From Epiperipatus broadwayi (taxonomy: Eukaryota > Onychophora > Udeonychophora > Euonychophora > Peripatidae), in assembly GCA_028023455.1 (NCBI GenBank), contig JAQFVV010012420.1, positions 6,637,176-6,701,175 on the forward strand: DNA of 64,000 nucleotides, given 5' to 3'. This document shows, piece after piece, positions 49,885-60,286 of this stretch. A program made the translations under genes and the position numbers. The first letter of the stretch is position 1; each line of letters starts with the position of its first letter. The notes beneath the pieces are model-generated. The model made no database searches and was not told the origin of the DNA. It saw only the letters and a program-made list of their open reading frames with translations.

Positions 49885-50237
49885 TCAATTTATTCCCTTA
49901 TGTTGAACACTTTTTAACAAAAAAAAATTGTATATATGCATGCGCAATCTTACATTTCAACTGTCCTGCAGTCTTCTTCAAACTAAGATATAATGACAAT
50001 AAAATAAAATAAATAACTATATAAATATTGCCATAAAATGTAAACAATGAACTTAACAAAAAAATATAATAAAATATAACAAAGAAAAACAGCATAAAAT
50101 AAAATATAATAAAACTGAAATAAATTAAATATAATTAAGAAGACTGCAGGTCAGTTGAAATGTAAGATTGTGGTTCCATATGTACAATAAATTTTTTTTG
50201 CTAAAAAGTGTTCAACGTGAGATGAATAAATTGGATT
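49885..50237. mobile_element. 353-bp foldback with hammerhead-like stems
   Basis: Left arm 49885-49979 and right arm 50139-50237 are inverted copies around about 160 bp of AT-rich DNA. Read inward-to-outward each arm gives GAAGACTGCAGG, CAGTTGAAATGTAAGATTG and GCTAAAAAGTGTTCAAC or a close form. GAAGAAGACTG followed by CAGTTGAAA resembles a decayed hammerhead (CTGANGA, stem II GACTG/CAGT, GAAA). The 65-codon minus ORF across it is incidental. Confidence 0.7.
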
Positions 50238-51808
50238 TATATAAAATATTAATGCAAAATAAAAAAGTTATGGTGTTAGGAATTGATTGTAATTGATTGA
50301 TGAATACAGTAGAAAATAAAATGGGCTTATAAATTTATATTAATTATCCTTGTTGTGAAACTTCAGACTAGAAACATGAGATTAATGTTATTACTCATAT
50401 AATTAAAATTTTGGATTAAAAAAAAGAAATAAGATGAACTTAATAAAATAAAATTTAGTTAATAAAATAATAATAAAAATAATGTATCTATGAACTGACT
50501 ATTTACAACTGATTTACTCATATAAGTAAATGAATTATAGTACATTATAGTTAAAATTAAAATTATTATTAGTATATAATTTGAGTGATTTGTCACAATC
50601 CCAGCATTAATGTTGAGATGATTAATGTAATCTTCTGATTGCTATCCAAGATGTCAATACTAATGAATTACATTTACCTGTAAAATCATTCAGATATAAT
50701 ACTAATTATAATATTGCAAAATATTTGTGAAAAAAATAATAAATAGTAAATAATTTTATAATCTAAAAGTTAAAGAACTGTTATTTTACCTAAGTCTTTA
50801 AATAAAATAATTTTGTATATTCATTTAATAAATAATGAAACTTGCAAGGATAGATATCTATTTATGAGAATAACCCCTTTTTGTCATTAACTTATTCCTA
50901 GTATTCTGAAGTCCAATAAATGTTGTTAATGAGAATTGTTTTTGTTATTTAACAATGGTAGATTTAATTATTCTTCCTGATAAGACTTTTTGTAAGCTTT
51001 CAACTTTTTATTTTAGTATTAAACTATTATTTTATGTCAAATTTTAATAAATTTAACTTGATATGGTAATAATACTCCTTTGCAAATGAAAAATATTATA
51101 AAAATTTATATTTGAACTACACAGATAATAAAAAAATAAGATTGTAAAACAATAATAGATGCTTTCATCATTGAACAACTCACTCTTATAAAATAAATTA
51201 TTGTTTAATTGAAATTTGTTTTTAAAAATGCTAATGAAAAATAGATTACTATCAAATTCTACTTTAGAATATTAAAATTGAGTTTTAATTTTTAAAATAT
51301 CTCAATATTATTCTAATAGGGTGATTGCAATGACATATTAGCTATAATTGTCATAATGTCAGGTAATAAGACTGGCATGATTTTTTTTTGTTAACATTAT
51401 ACTAGATGTTATTCCCTTATATTTTAAACATAAAATATATGCATGTAACATAACAGTGTAATAATGTATCCATTTGATTTTTAATAATTATACAAATGTG
51501 CTTGATAATGATCAGGAATCTTAATATAGTTTGCAAAAAATAATGTTTTTAGTTACTCCAAAATAATTTTTGAAATTAGCTTGCAAATAGTTGTGGACAT
51601 CCATAACAAAAAAAGAATTCAATCAAAGAAAATAATACAATGTTAAAACACTTTTTATTCTATTCTGGCCTCTTGACTTTTTTAAAAATTAAAACATCAT
51701 TGTATTAAAAGATGAATTTATAATATTTTTTTTATTAAAAAAGTAGTTAATTATCTTAATAGAGGTTGTACAAATGCAATTAAAAAATAATAACTGCTTT
51801 TTTTCTAG
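50238..51808. other. no gene seen
   Basis: AT-rich, no supported feature. If the exon at 51809 is real this is intron. Confidence 0.35.
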
Positions 51809-51859
51809 ATTCGTCTGACTGAATGCTTCCATGCTGATGACTATTTAAGTTGTGTTTAG
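51809..51859 (+). CDS. candidate terminal coding exon
   Basis: A classical acceptor (CTGCTTTTTTTCTAG) precedes IRLTECFHADDYLSCV and a TAG stop (51857-51859). The segment is GC-richer than its flanks and starts in phase 0. No clear AATAAA signal was pinned down downstream. The product is not recognised. Upstream exons would lie on the plus strand, possibly including 19583-19643. Confidence 0.35.
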   Translation: MRLTECFHADDYLSCV

Positions 51860-53200
51860 TTGTTGTTGGTAGATCAATATGATAATTCTTGTTAGCAATT
51901 TTGTATGTTTTTTTATTTATTCAAAATACTAGACAATAACTTTATGTAGGTGTCCACATCTTTACAAAGGTTTTATGGAGCTTTTAATTTTATAACCAGA
52001 ATGCTAACTTTGCTAGATAGTAGATAATATGCATAAACAAACAGTGTGGCAAACAGAACAAAAGATTTTCCTTAACTATTCATGATTTCAAAGCAATGTA
52101 CATAAAGTTTCCAGGTTAAATGAGCAAGTGTTTATTATCTTCTATGACGATACCCACCAAATAATTTATATTCACAATTTCTAATTTTTAAAGACTGGTA
52201 TATCTTCTGCTTTCAGTATTTAATTTGTCTTGACTCCTATAATTCTCCAATACTTCAACTGACTTAAAAATGAATTATATATCTTTATATACTTGATTGG
52301 TTAATGAAAATTAAAAAAAAACAGATTTTGTTTTTGTGTTTATGCAAATAGTTTTCTATATTGCAGTAAATTTATCAACATGGTGATTAATTAATTTTAA
52401 GTATAATTAATAAATAATTCAAGAGTTTTAAGCAGATCAAGCAATAGAAAAAAGACAAGTTAAGACAATAAATATTTGTTTATTCTTAATTCTATAATTG
52501 CTATAATTAACATATTTTGCTTGGAAAAATAATAATAAATACATATTTTCAACCCCTCCCCCCCAAAAAAAAAAAATTAAAATAATCAACTTTCATGTAT
52601 AATCACATTATTTTAAAATTATTATCATAGGTTAAATATAATCATAAACTTTATCATCAATTGATTCATTATTATACTCAATAAATATATATACATTCAT
52701 TTGAAGCTGGGATTTAGATATACCTTTAGAATGAGATGGACTAAAAACATAGCAGCAAAAGACATAAATGATTAAATATATAAAAAAAGCAGCTATAATA
52801 TATATTTTATCATTATCACTTGCTACTAACTAATAAGCACATAAAAGTGTCACAGCTGATATTCAAGCAGAAATAACCAATGTAAGAACCTCCAAGTTCA
52901 AACTCTCAAAACACTAGTAAAAACAAAAATGACAAGATATTTATCTTATCAACAAAAAAAAAACTAATAAAAGTAATCAGTTAACACATTTTTGTTACAA
53001 AAATTCAATTTCTTAAATTCATTTTTTAAATTTATGATTTTTACAGCATGAAAATCTAAGTAAATATGGAGTCTAGACAGTCACATGATCTACTAATTGG
53101 TGCCAGGTGCAACAATACCATGAAAGAATAAGAAAAATCCAATCATTTACAGAAATAGTTAAAAGTCAATAATTAGCTCAAAGGAACAAAAATAATCAAT
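51860..53200. other. no gene seen
   Basis: AT-rich; nothing beyond a short C-run near 52555. Confidence 0.35.
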
Positions 53201-54250
53201 GATCAACTTAACTTCAAACTCCCCCTCCCCATGTTTTAGGAAAGGTAATGCTAATGATATTAAGAATCTTGATCTCACTGCTCAGCAAAATCAAGTCCCC
53301 CACCTATAAGGTTAAACTAAATGTTGGCTACAATAAATTTCAGGTTTAGTAATACAGTTCCACATGGGTTGTTTAAATCATTTCAAAGATTTTTTCTTTC
53401 TTGTTTTATTGTAATATCAACAGGACAGTAACATTATTTTGTATCACTTCTGATGCTAGTTGCTATATGATGTCATTCACCAGTATGGTTTGTGATGCTA
53501 ATAAATAAGTGCTAATTTTAAACTCTAATTAAAGCATTGGAGAGCTGGCTGTCATAACCATTGATAAGAACTGACAAAACTACATCACTGGAGTGCTTAT
53601 AAATGCTTACTTTGGCTACTCCTCTTTTGATTCCAAAAAATAGTGCTGACACTTGGAAAAGTTACTCTCTCCAACAGATATATCTTCAGGATACACCAAT
53701 ACTCATAATAATCAATAGCTTTGAGTTCAAACTTCATATATACAAGAGCTCTGATCCTAACAATATGTCAACAGATCACTGATAAAGAGGCAACTCTATT
53801 ACTATACATTAGGGGCTTAAAACCACAGTATTATACCTGCTGTCAATGAGACTACCTTGCCACATATTGGATGAAATATCAGAGTGCAACACAATCCATT
53901 TCAGGGTTAACCAGAGAAACTATGGTACAAATGCCAATCTGAAGTAGTGATACTATGTAACAAATCACAGTCAACTAACATATTATACATTGATGAAGAG
54001 ACCCACCTCACTGATTTCTTGGGTGAACTGGGAGACAAAATACATCAAGACAAGCAAATGCAATTAGCTACTAAGCCAGAGGTAAATGGTCATTGTCATG
54101 CTTTGAAGCTGATCAGAACCAACTATGATACCACAAAGACACAAATCCAATTAACCACTAAACCAGAGATCAAAAACCAACCAGTGATCACAAGCTTAAT
54201 GATGTTAATGTTTTCCTGAAGATTTGTGATGGTATTTTAGCTGTATTTAT
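53201..54250 (+). pseudogene. GC-richer block with a 90-codon ORF, probably a decayed element
   Basis: Composition is higher in C and G than the flanks, as in 37200-39720. The longest frame (53947-54219) has ILYIDEETHLTDFLGELGDK and, twice, a TTKPE/ATKPE motif (LATKPEVNG and LTTKPEIKN), which suggests an internal duplication. There is no recognisable domain. It abuts the R2 repeat at 54256 and may be the body of the same kind of element. Confidence 0.25.
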
Positions 54251-54255
54251 AACTT

Positions 54256-54405
54256 GACCTATTTTCATTATCTAATATGAGTATTGAATGTATTTAGAAA
54301 AAATGTAATTTTATTTAAATATTCCAAATACATTTAACTGTTAGTAATAGCACACAGGTTAGTATGTATGCTCATATTAGATAAGGGAAATTGTTCAACA
54401 TATAA
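54256..54405. mobile_element. R2 family copy with short terminal inverted repeats
   Basis: It begins TTGACCTATTTTCATTATCT and ends GATAAGGGAAATTGTTCAA, so the ends are inverted repeats. The inner part has ATTCCAAATACATTTAACTG and TTAGTAATAGCACACAGG. These match the R2 copies at 47324 and 56668. Confidence 0.65.
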
Positions 54406-54507
54406 ATACAACTAATGATGATAATGTTGACATAACAATGTCAATTTTATCCTTCACACAAGATCATCTCCAACAAGGCAAAAAGTCCATATATAATAAT
54501 TAACAAA

Positions 54508-54593
54508 ACATCCATACAAATTATGAAAGTAATAATACCATGTATCTCAGACATCCATATGAATTATGGAAGTAATAATACCATGTATCTCAC
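54508..54593 (+). repeat. 43-bp tandem duplication
   Basis: ACATCCATACAAATTATGAA and the bases after it, through ACCATGTATCTCA, occur at 54508-54550 and again at 54551-54593 with about four differences. Confidence 0.85.
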
Positions 54594-55317
54594 CAATACC
54601 CTTGAAATCGAAAGGAAAACATGATGCTTTAAAAAGAGCATGAAAATAATAAAAAACAAAAACATCATATATCTAAGATGAAAATGATTATAGCTTGCAA
54701 ACTCCTATGATATAACATTACCCACAGACAATAACAGCAGCTATCAACACACATGGCTAGGAAATTCATAACCAATGTCAAAACTCAGGATACACTGTCA
54801 ATAATGGGCAGCACCAAACTGTAACCTGATACAATGAGTTATTTAATTACATGGTGCAGCCCCCCCCCAAGAGAATAAAGATAAAAATACTTAATTTAAG
54901 GATTATTAAGCGAGTGTCCTGTGCATCTTATTTGATTGGTCAAAATATTGTTTTCTTTTTTTAATGACATAAAACCTATAAGCATAACATCAACAGCAAT
55001 ATAGGCATTTGATACATCTCTAAGGTAGCTTTCTAAAGATGGCTTTAACAGAAAAAATCCGATGAAATTTGGATTTTTTATTAATTTTTTTCATAACAGG
55101 TGCATTTAATTTTTTTTTTTAATCAATTTTTTAATTTCCATGAAGCAATAAAGATAGAAAACTTTTATCGGCCTCATGAGTTTGACAAAATGGATTAAAA
55201 ATACACCGATCATTCACAAATAAGGCCTTCCATGGAGTCTAAACATAATTGCAAAATATCGGGCTCATAAGTATACAATTTTAATTTTTTGAATATTTTA
55301 ATTTTTTTTAATTATTT

Positions 55318-55640
55318 AAAAAATGATTTAATTTTTACTAATTTGCATTTGTAGTGATGTGTATATAAATTCTTTATTTATTTTATGCTCATATGAATTC
55401 ATATGTACAGTAATTTTGTGTGTTCTAATCCACTTATTTTATAAAAATAATGATTCTCAAAAGGTTTAAAAATGTATTATTTGAAAAATGATTTATTTTT
55501 TATTAATTTGCATTTGTATTGGTGTGCATATATATAAATTCTATATTTATTTATGCTCATATGAATTCATATGTACAGTAATTTTGTGTGTTCTCATCCA
55601 TTTATTTTATAAAAATAATGATTCTCAAAATGTTTAATAA
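55318..55640 (+). repeat. two tandem units of about 160 bp
   Basis: Unit 1 (55318-55482) and unit 2 (55483-55640) share AATGATTTAATTTTTACT-like sequence, TTTGCATTTGTA, ATGAATTCATATGTACAGTA, GTGTGTTCT and AAAAATAATGATTCTCAAAA with high identity. Confidence 0.85.
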
Positions 55641-56667
55641 TTTATTATTTATTATTATGTTTATATGGTGTGTTTGTGTTTACAAGTAATGATTTACAAA
55701 ACTAATAATCAAATGTACAGAAAGATTGCATATGCAGACAAAGAATCAAATTCTAATTCTTGCCTATGCCTTGATACTCATGCTGTGGAGTCACTAATTT
55801 TGCCATAGCTTTCATCACATTGTTTTCAAATCTATAGCTAACAAATAGACCATATGCAAATAATTTACATCTATGTGATGCAGTAAATATAACAAGATAA
55901 CATCACTGGTGTGCATAAAGAATATAAACATCACTGATTTACACAAAAAATATAAAATGAAGAGATGAAACTAATTTTAGCAGTGATACAGACAGTAGCC
56001 TACAATTTCTAATTTTAGACAGACAAGAAGCCAATTTCTATGATGACAAATGCATATCTAACTTCTGGAAATGATTTGTTTTGTATCTTTTATTAGGATG
56101 AATCTTTTTCTTATAGATGTCTTTGAGTTTTGGTAACTTTTGGGGTACAAGGCAAAAATTAAGAATTCTTATGCGAATACTTTTGGAGATTCTGAAGCGA
56201 TGGATTATCTCAGATAAGACATATTATATATGGTTTGAAAGATAATTTTATGAAGAATACAAATAAATTATCACTGAAGATGTAATTTAAACTTAGCTAA
56301 TGATGAATTAGAAATTATGAACAACCAATAAAGTAATAATTATGTCAGATGTTGAAATTTCTTTTTTCCTTATTTTTTTAAATGGTAAACACTATTTGTC
56401 TTAGCCTTATTGTTTTCCTTCATTTTTCTAATTTATATCAATGTAAAGTTTTTTCTCTAACATTATTAAAACAAGTTGTTGGAAAAATTGTGTCTCAGGT
56501 CAGTTTTTTAAAAAATTCAATATGGTGCCTAGAGAACATAGCAGTTAATATTAGAGATATTAATTCAATCTCAAAATTATCATTATATCATATATTTTGG
56601 GACTGCTTAAAATAAAGATTTACAGTGACTCCAAAACTGATTCTCAATTTGTAGCTGTATTTTTATA

Positions 56668-56902
56668 TTGGAATATTTCCATCATCTAATATGTATGTTG
56701 AATGTCTTTAGAAAAGTTTAATTTTTAGTTAAATATTCCAAATGCGTTCAACTGTTAGTAATATCACAGCAAACAGGTTAGTATATGCACCAACAGTTAG
56801 TAATATCACAGCAAACAAATGTTAGTAATATCACAGCAAACAGGTTAGTATATGCACTAACTGTTAGTAATATCACAGCAAACAGGTTAGTATATGCACA
56901 AT
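56668..56902 (-). repeat. 3' tail of the PLE: R2-like end plus a tandem array
   Basis: On the plus strand it starts TTGGAATATTTCCATCATCT, as in other R2 copies, then shows ATTCCAAATGCGTTCAACTG. From about 56747 four units of TTAGTAATATCACAGCAAAC plus AGGTTAGTATATGCAC follow, the second unit being partly deleted. In the PLE's own direction (minus) this lies beyond the hammerhead-like motif, so it is the outer part of the terminal repeat or the flanking target repeat. Confidence 0.65.
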
Positions 56903-56936
56903 GTTTCGAGAGGTATTTTTCTCCCCTCTTCTTCAG
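56900..56936 (-). ncRNA. hammerhead-like stem-loop of the PLE 3' end
   Basis: On the minus strand CTGAAGA (56936-56930) is followed by AGAGG (56929-56925), a loop, CCTCT (56913-56909), one C, and GAAAC (56907-56903). Stem II is a perfect 5 bp. The core differs from CTGATGA at one place (position N7 is free in the consensus CTGANGA, so A is allowed). The extra C before GAAA and the lack of a clear GTC afterwards (ATTG follows) make activity doubtful. Position and orientation match the hammerheads reported in PLE terminal repeats. Confidence 0.5.
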
Positions 56937-56963
56937 GTGTTGCTGGCTTGACCGGTGACAGTA

Positions 56964-57048
56964 CTAGCATGGGATTCAAACATGGATCCTTAGATTTTTG
57001 ATTATTGAATTTTTAAGGTAACGCTATAACCAACTGAGCCATCCTGCC
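56964..57048 (-). tRNA. tRNA-like unit with Pol III promoter boxes (not a functional tRNA)
   Basis: On the minus strand TGGCTCAGTTGG (57041-57030) is a perfect A box within a D arm closed by GCT/AGC. CCTTA and TAAGG (57018-57014 and 56992-56988) form a 5-bp anticodon-type stem around a 21-nt loop, as if an intron were kept. TGTTTGAATCC (56982-56972) is a B box in a T arm. The acceptor strand GGCAGGA has no 3' partner, so it is tRNA-derived, not a working gene. It lies between the PLE stop codon (57080) and the hammerhead-like motif, in the same direction. Confidence 0.6.
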
Positions 57049-57079
57049 AAAGGCAACAGTATGTAGTAATTTCATATAC

Positions 57080-59425
57080 CTATCTATGAGATTGTTCCTG
57101 ATTTCTCCACTTTTTCCTCAGAGAAAAGTTGATTAGTAGTTTCCATACATTATGTATAGTCACACTAGATTGGCTTATGGGATTTTTTGCCATTGTCATG
57201 TGAGCAGCTTCTTTAAATTTTCTTCTTTGTATCTTTTCTTTTTTATCTAATATTTTTGTATTTTCCCAATTGAATGCATGTTCATTGGTCCATATATGGT
57301 CTGCTACCTTAGACACATTTTTTTTCTCTCTTCTAGTCATCAGTTTATGTTCTTGCAAGCACTTTTGAATGGGACGGCTAGTCTCACCAATATATGTTCT
57401 TCCACATTCACTTGATATTTTATAGATGCAGTTTTTTCTTTGCAGCATTTCAAGTTTAGGCTTTGTAGATGTTAGAATTCCTCGTAGTGTGGTATGGCTC
57501 TGAAAAGCTGTTCTGATGTTATACTGATTGCAGATTTTTCTTAATTTGTCTGCTATTTTGGGAATGTATGGATACACTACAGTACCAATACTTATCTTTT
57601 CTATTGATGTTTTTTTTTGTTGTCTAGTTAATGTTTTCTTAATAACAGCTGATTGATAACCATTTTTCTTAAGAGTTTGTTCTATATAGATCTTTTCTTT
57701 TTCCAAATCATCAGTTTCTGAACAAACTTCTTTTGCTCTGTTCCACAGTGATAGTATAACTCCATGTTTTGTGTTTCTGGTGTGATTAGAAGTGTAGGCT
57801 AGGTATTTTCCTGTATGGGTAGGTTTTCTGTAAACTGTAGTTTTAATTTTGCCATGAGGGAGTCTGGTCACAAGAACATCTAAGAATGCCAATTTTTGTT
57901 CTTGTTCTGGTTCTATTGTGAATTTAATTGAAGGGAATATGTTGTTGATGTGTGTCCAGAAAGTTTGTAGCAATGCTTCACCACGTGGCCATACAACAAA
58001 TGTATCATCCACATAGTGAAGCCAAACTTTAGGTGGATAAGGAGTAGTTTTTATGGCTGTAGTTTCAAGTTCTTCCATGTAAATATTGCTAATCAGGGGA
58101 GACAATGGTGAGCCCATAGCCATTCCTTGATTTTGTTGGAAGAATTCTGTGTTATATTGAAAGTAGGTTGTTTTTATATTATTGTAACTCTTGCTTCCAT
58201 ATAAACTAATATTACTAGTATCATGCTTTTCATGATATGTATTATGAAAGTTTTTATTGTAAAATATCCTGGTTTTATTTGAACTCATTTTGGAAAAACA
58301 AGTTGACTTGACAGAAGGAAGAGAGCATTGAATACCTTTGCTAAAATTAGAAGAAAAATTCAATGATTTATTACAAAGTTGAGACATCTTAATAATTAGA
58401 GAATGAATTTGTGATATAGAATAAGATTGTAAAACCTCTAAAGTAAAATGTTCAGGTTGTGAAATGATATCATTAAGACATTTATCCATGCAGTTTAAAT
58501 CGACAGAAAAAGATTCAAACATTCCTGTGGATGCAATAGTAGAATTAGCACCTGTCTTCACAACATCTGATAACCTAGTATTAGATTTAGAAATATTATT
58601 TAATTCATTAGAATCATGAGAATTTTCTTTAATAATCTGAAATGAAGTATTATCAGAAGACACTATTATCAAATCTGAATTTTTCTTAGTAATATGACCA
58701 TCATAGACCATAGGTTTGACCAAGTTACATTCATTGTCTTCAGAATCTAAAGCCATGATGTTATTGGCCAATGACTCTGCTGAGTCACTATTTCTTACCA
58801 ATTCATCAAGAAGTTCATTATCAACATCTGGAAACTTCATATTTAAGGTTATATTATTACAAACCTGACATTTAAAAAATCCATTACCAATTTTTTGAAA
58901 AATAATAGCATCAGATTTAGACATCTTAGTACAAGACAAATGAAAATACTCCTGACATTGACCAGAACACTTAATCCTCATGGCTGTATCAGAAATAATC
59001 AAAGAACAACCATGACAAAAGATAACATCCAGAATACCATCTTTATCAGGAATAAGCTTACCAGCTATAGCATTCACAGAAGAATGATCTGAATCAGAAA
59101 TTGATGAATCTGAAAAAGATGATTGAGAAGAAAAAGCTGCATCATTATTAAGAGAAATCTTACAACAATCACACATAAAAACAGACCCACTACAATCTTT
59201 ATTATTAACAGAATTAAAACAGTCAAAGTGATACTTCGAACCACAGGGCCCAGAGCATTTCAAAGACTTTTGCCTTCCATAAATAACAGATTGACAAATT
59301 GGACAGGGGATGGAATAAGGAGGCATGGTAAAACCAAAAATATTAAGCAAAATATATAAGACAATGGTGATTAAAAAAAAAAACTCAGAAGAAAAAATGT
59401 TAATAGTATCTGTACATTTAAACAT
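57080..59425 (-). CDS. chimeric ORF: PHD-finger protein fused to truncated PLE RT/GIY-YIG
   Basis: The frame is 781 codons. The likely real start is Met34 (59326-59324), as the first 33 residues are a hydrophobic run without family support. Residues 41-88 and 137-189 are two Cys/His arrays of PHD type (CPIC, CSGPC, HFDC, CDCC; then CHGC, CSGQC, HLSC, CQVC), as in some LINE ORF1 proteins. Residues 190-415 are Ser/Asn-rich and unassigned. From about residue 419 it is a Penelope-like element: YFQYN, QGMAMGSPLSPL (433-444), YVDD (471-474), then AFLDVLV (513-519) and YRKPTHTGKYL (532-542). The GIY-YIG domain has CIYKI (666-670), TYIG (677-680), R684, EH (692-693) and the Glu in KFKEA (739), but CIY replaces GIY. 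The earlier RT motifs, with the first catalytic Asp, are absent, so it cannot be a full polymerase. Codon use is AT-rich throughout. Confidence 0.85.
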   Translation of the reverse strand: MFKCTDTINIFSSEFFFLITIVLYILLNIFGFTMPPYSIPCPICQSVIYGRQKSLKCSGPCGSKYHFDCFNSVNNKDCSGSVFMCDCCKISLNNDAAFSSQSSFSDSSISDSDHSSVNAIAGKLIPDKDGILDVIFCHGCSLIISDTAMRIKCSGQCQEYFHLSCTKMSKSDAIIFQKIGNGFFKCQVCNNITLNMKFPDVDNELLDELVRNSDSAESLANNIMALDSEDNECNLVKPMVYDGHITKKNSDLIIVSSDNTSFQIIKENSHDSNELNNISKSNTRLSDVVKTGANSTIASTGMFESFSVDLNCMDKCLNDIISQPEHFTLEVLQSYSISQIHSLIIKMSQLCNKSLNFSSNFSKGIQCSLPSVKSTCFSKMSSNKTRIFYNKNFHNTYHEKHDTSNISLYGSKSYNNIKTTYFQYNTEFFQQNQGMAMGSPLSPLISNIYMEELETTAIKTTPYPPKVWLHYVDDTFVVWPRGEALLQTFWTHINNIFPSIKFTIEPEQEQKLAFLDVLVTRLPHGKIKTTVYRKPTHTGKYLAYTSNHTRNTKHGVILSLWNRAKEVCSETDDLEKEKIYIEQTLKKNGYQSAVIKKTLTRQQKKTSIEKISIGTVVYPYIPKIADKLRKICNQYNIRTAFQSHTTLRGILTSTKPKLEMLQRKNCIYKISSECGRTYIGETSRPIQKCLQEHKLMTRREKKNVSKVADHIWTNEHAFNWENTKILDKKEKIQRRKFKEAAHMTMAKNPISQSSVTIHNVWKLLINFSLRKKWRNQEQSHR
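58178..59326 (-). other. PHD-finger N-terminal half of the chimera (LINE ORF1-like)
   Basis: Residues 34 to about 415. The two fingers are separated by a serine-rich linker (residues 98-117). This fits ORF1 proteins of some CR1-like or related LINEs, in which a PHD-type finger is thought to help RNP assembly. The family assignment is an inference. No reverse transcriptase of the same LINE follows, because PLE sequence replaces it. Confidence 0.5.
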
Positions 59426-60225
59426 TTATATGATCATATTATTAAATTGTTAATTGATTTAGAGTTTAACTTCTTTTCCCTCTCTTAATATTCACAGTTT
59501 TTATTTTTCCTTTAAAAATCCAAATGAACACACACATATTAACAAATCCATGTTAAAAAAAAACTTGAGATAACTCATAAGTTCATTAAGAATAAAGTAA
59601 AATGTTATATGAAAATATAATATAATTAAATCTTCATAGTAAATTTTTGTATAATCCAATATAAGAGTCAATAAATCTTATGACACCAATAAACCATAAA
59701 AATAAAATAAAAGATATTTTCAGTCATATAAATTAAAACATGACACAATAGTTTCTAAAAATAAAGTATCACAAGCTTTAGTAATAAAATTCTCCAGATG
59801 TATTAGTTTAAGAGCAGATCACTTAAAAACAAGACTAATAAGTCCATTTACTTGTTTTCTTAGCAAACAATCCATTCAAAAGATAGTTTTCAATGATCAA
59901 TTATATTAGAATAATAGAAATGCTGAAAATCTTTTTTAAAAAACATATTTTGATCCAACTAATTCCACAGAAAATATGCACACATTAATCCTTGATTAAA
60001 GGCTTATAAAATGTATAAATCTTATAAACATAGTACCAAATTAAATTATGTCTACCATAAGCATAATGTTGAATTAAGCCTTCTGTCCATCTAATAACAT
60101 AGAGGAAACCGGTATAATATCCAAAATAGCTGATAAAAAAAATAACGAGAGGCTTGTTAACAAAACTAAAAATTCCAATAGTTTTAAGAGAAAAAAAAAA
60201 GTCCTTCTTCTACAAGAGACAGCAG
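59426..60225. other. 5' flank of the chimeric ORF; no gene seen
   Basis: AT-rich; may include the 5' untranslated region or promoter of the LINE-like part. No clear promoter motif is seen. Confidence 0.3.
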
Positions 60226-60286
60226 GATAATAATAATAATAATGATGATGATGATGATGATGATGATGTTGATGATGATGATGATA
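60226..60286 (+). repeat. (TAA)n (TGA)n microsatellite
   Basis: TAA triplets, then TGA triplets interrupted once by TGT. Confidence 0.95.

Noticed and set aside
58895-59359. Plus-strand ORFs opposite the PHD region
   Set aside because: They are antisense shadows of the minus-strand 781-codon frame.
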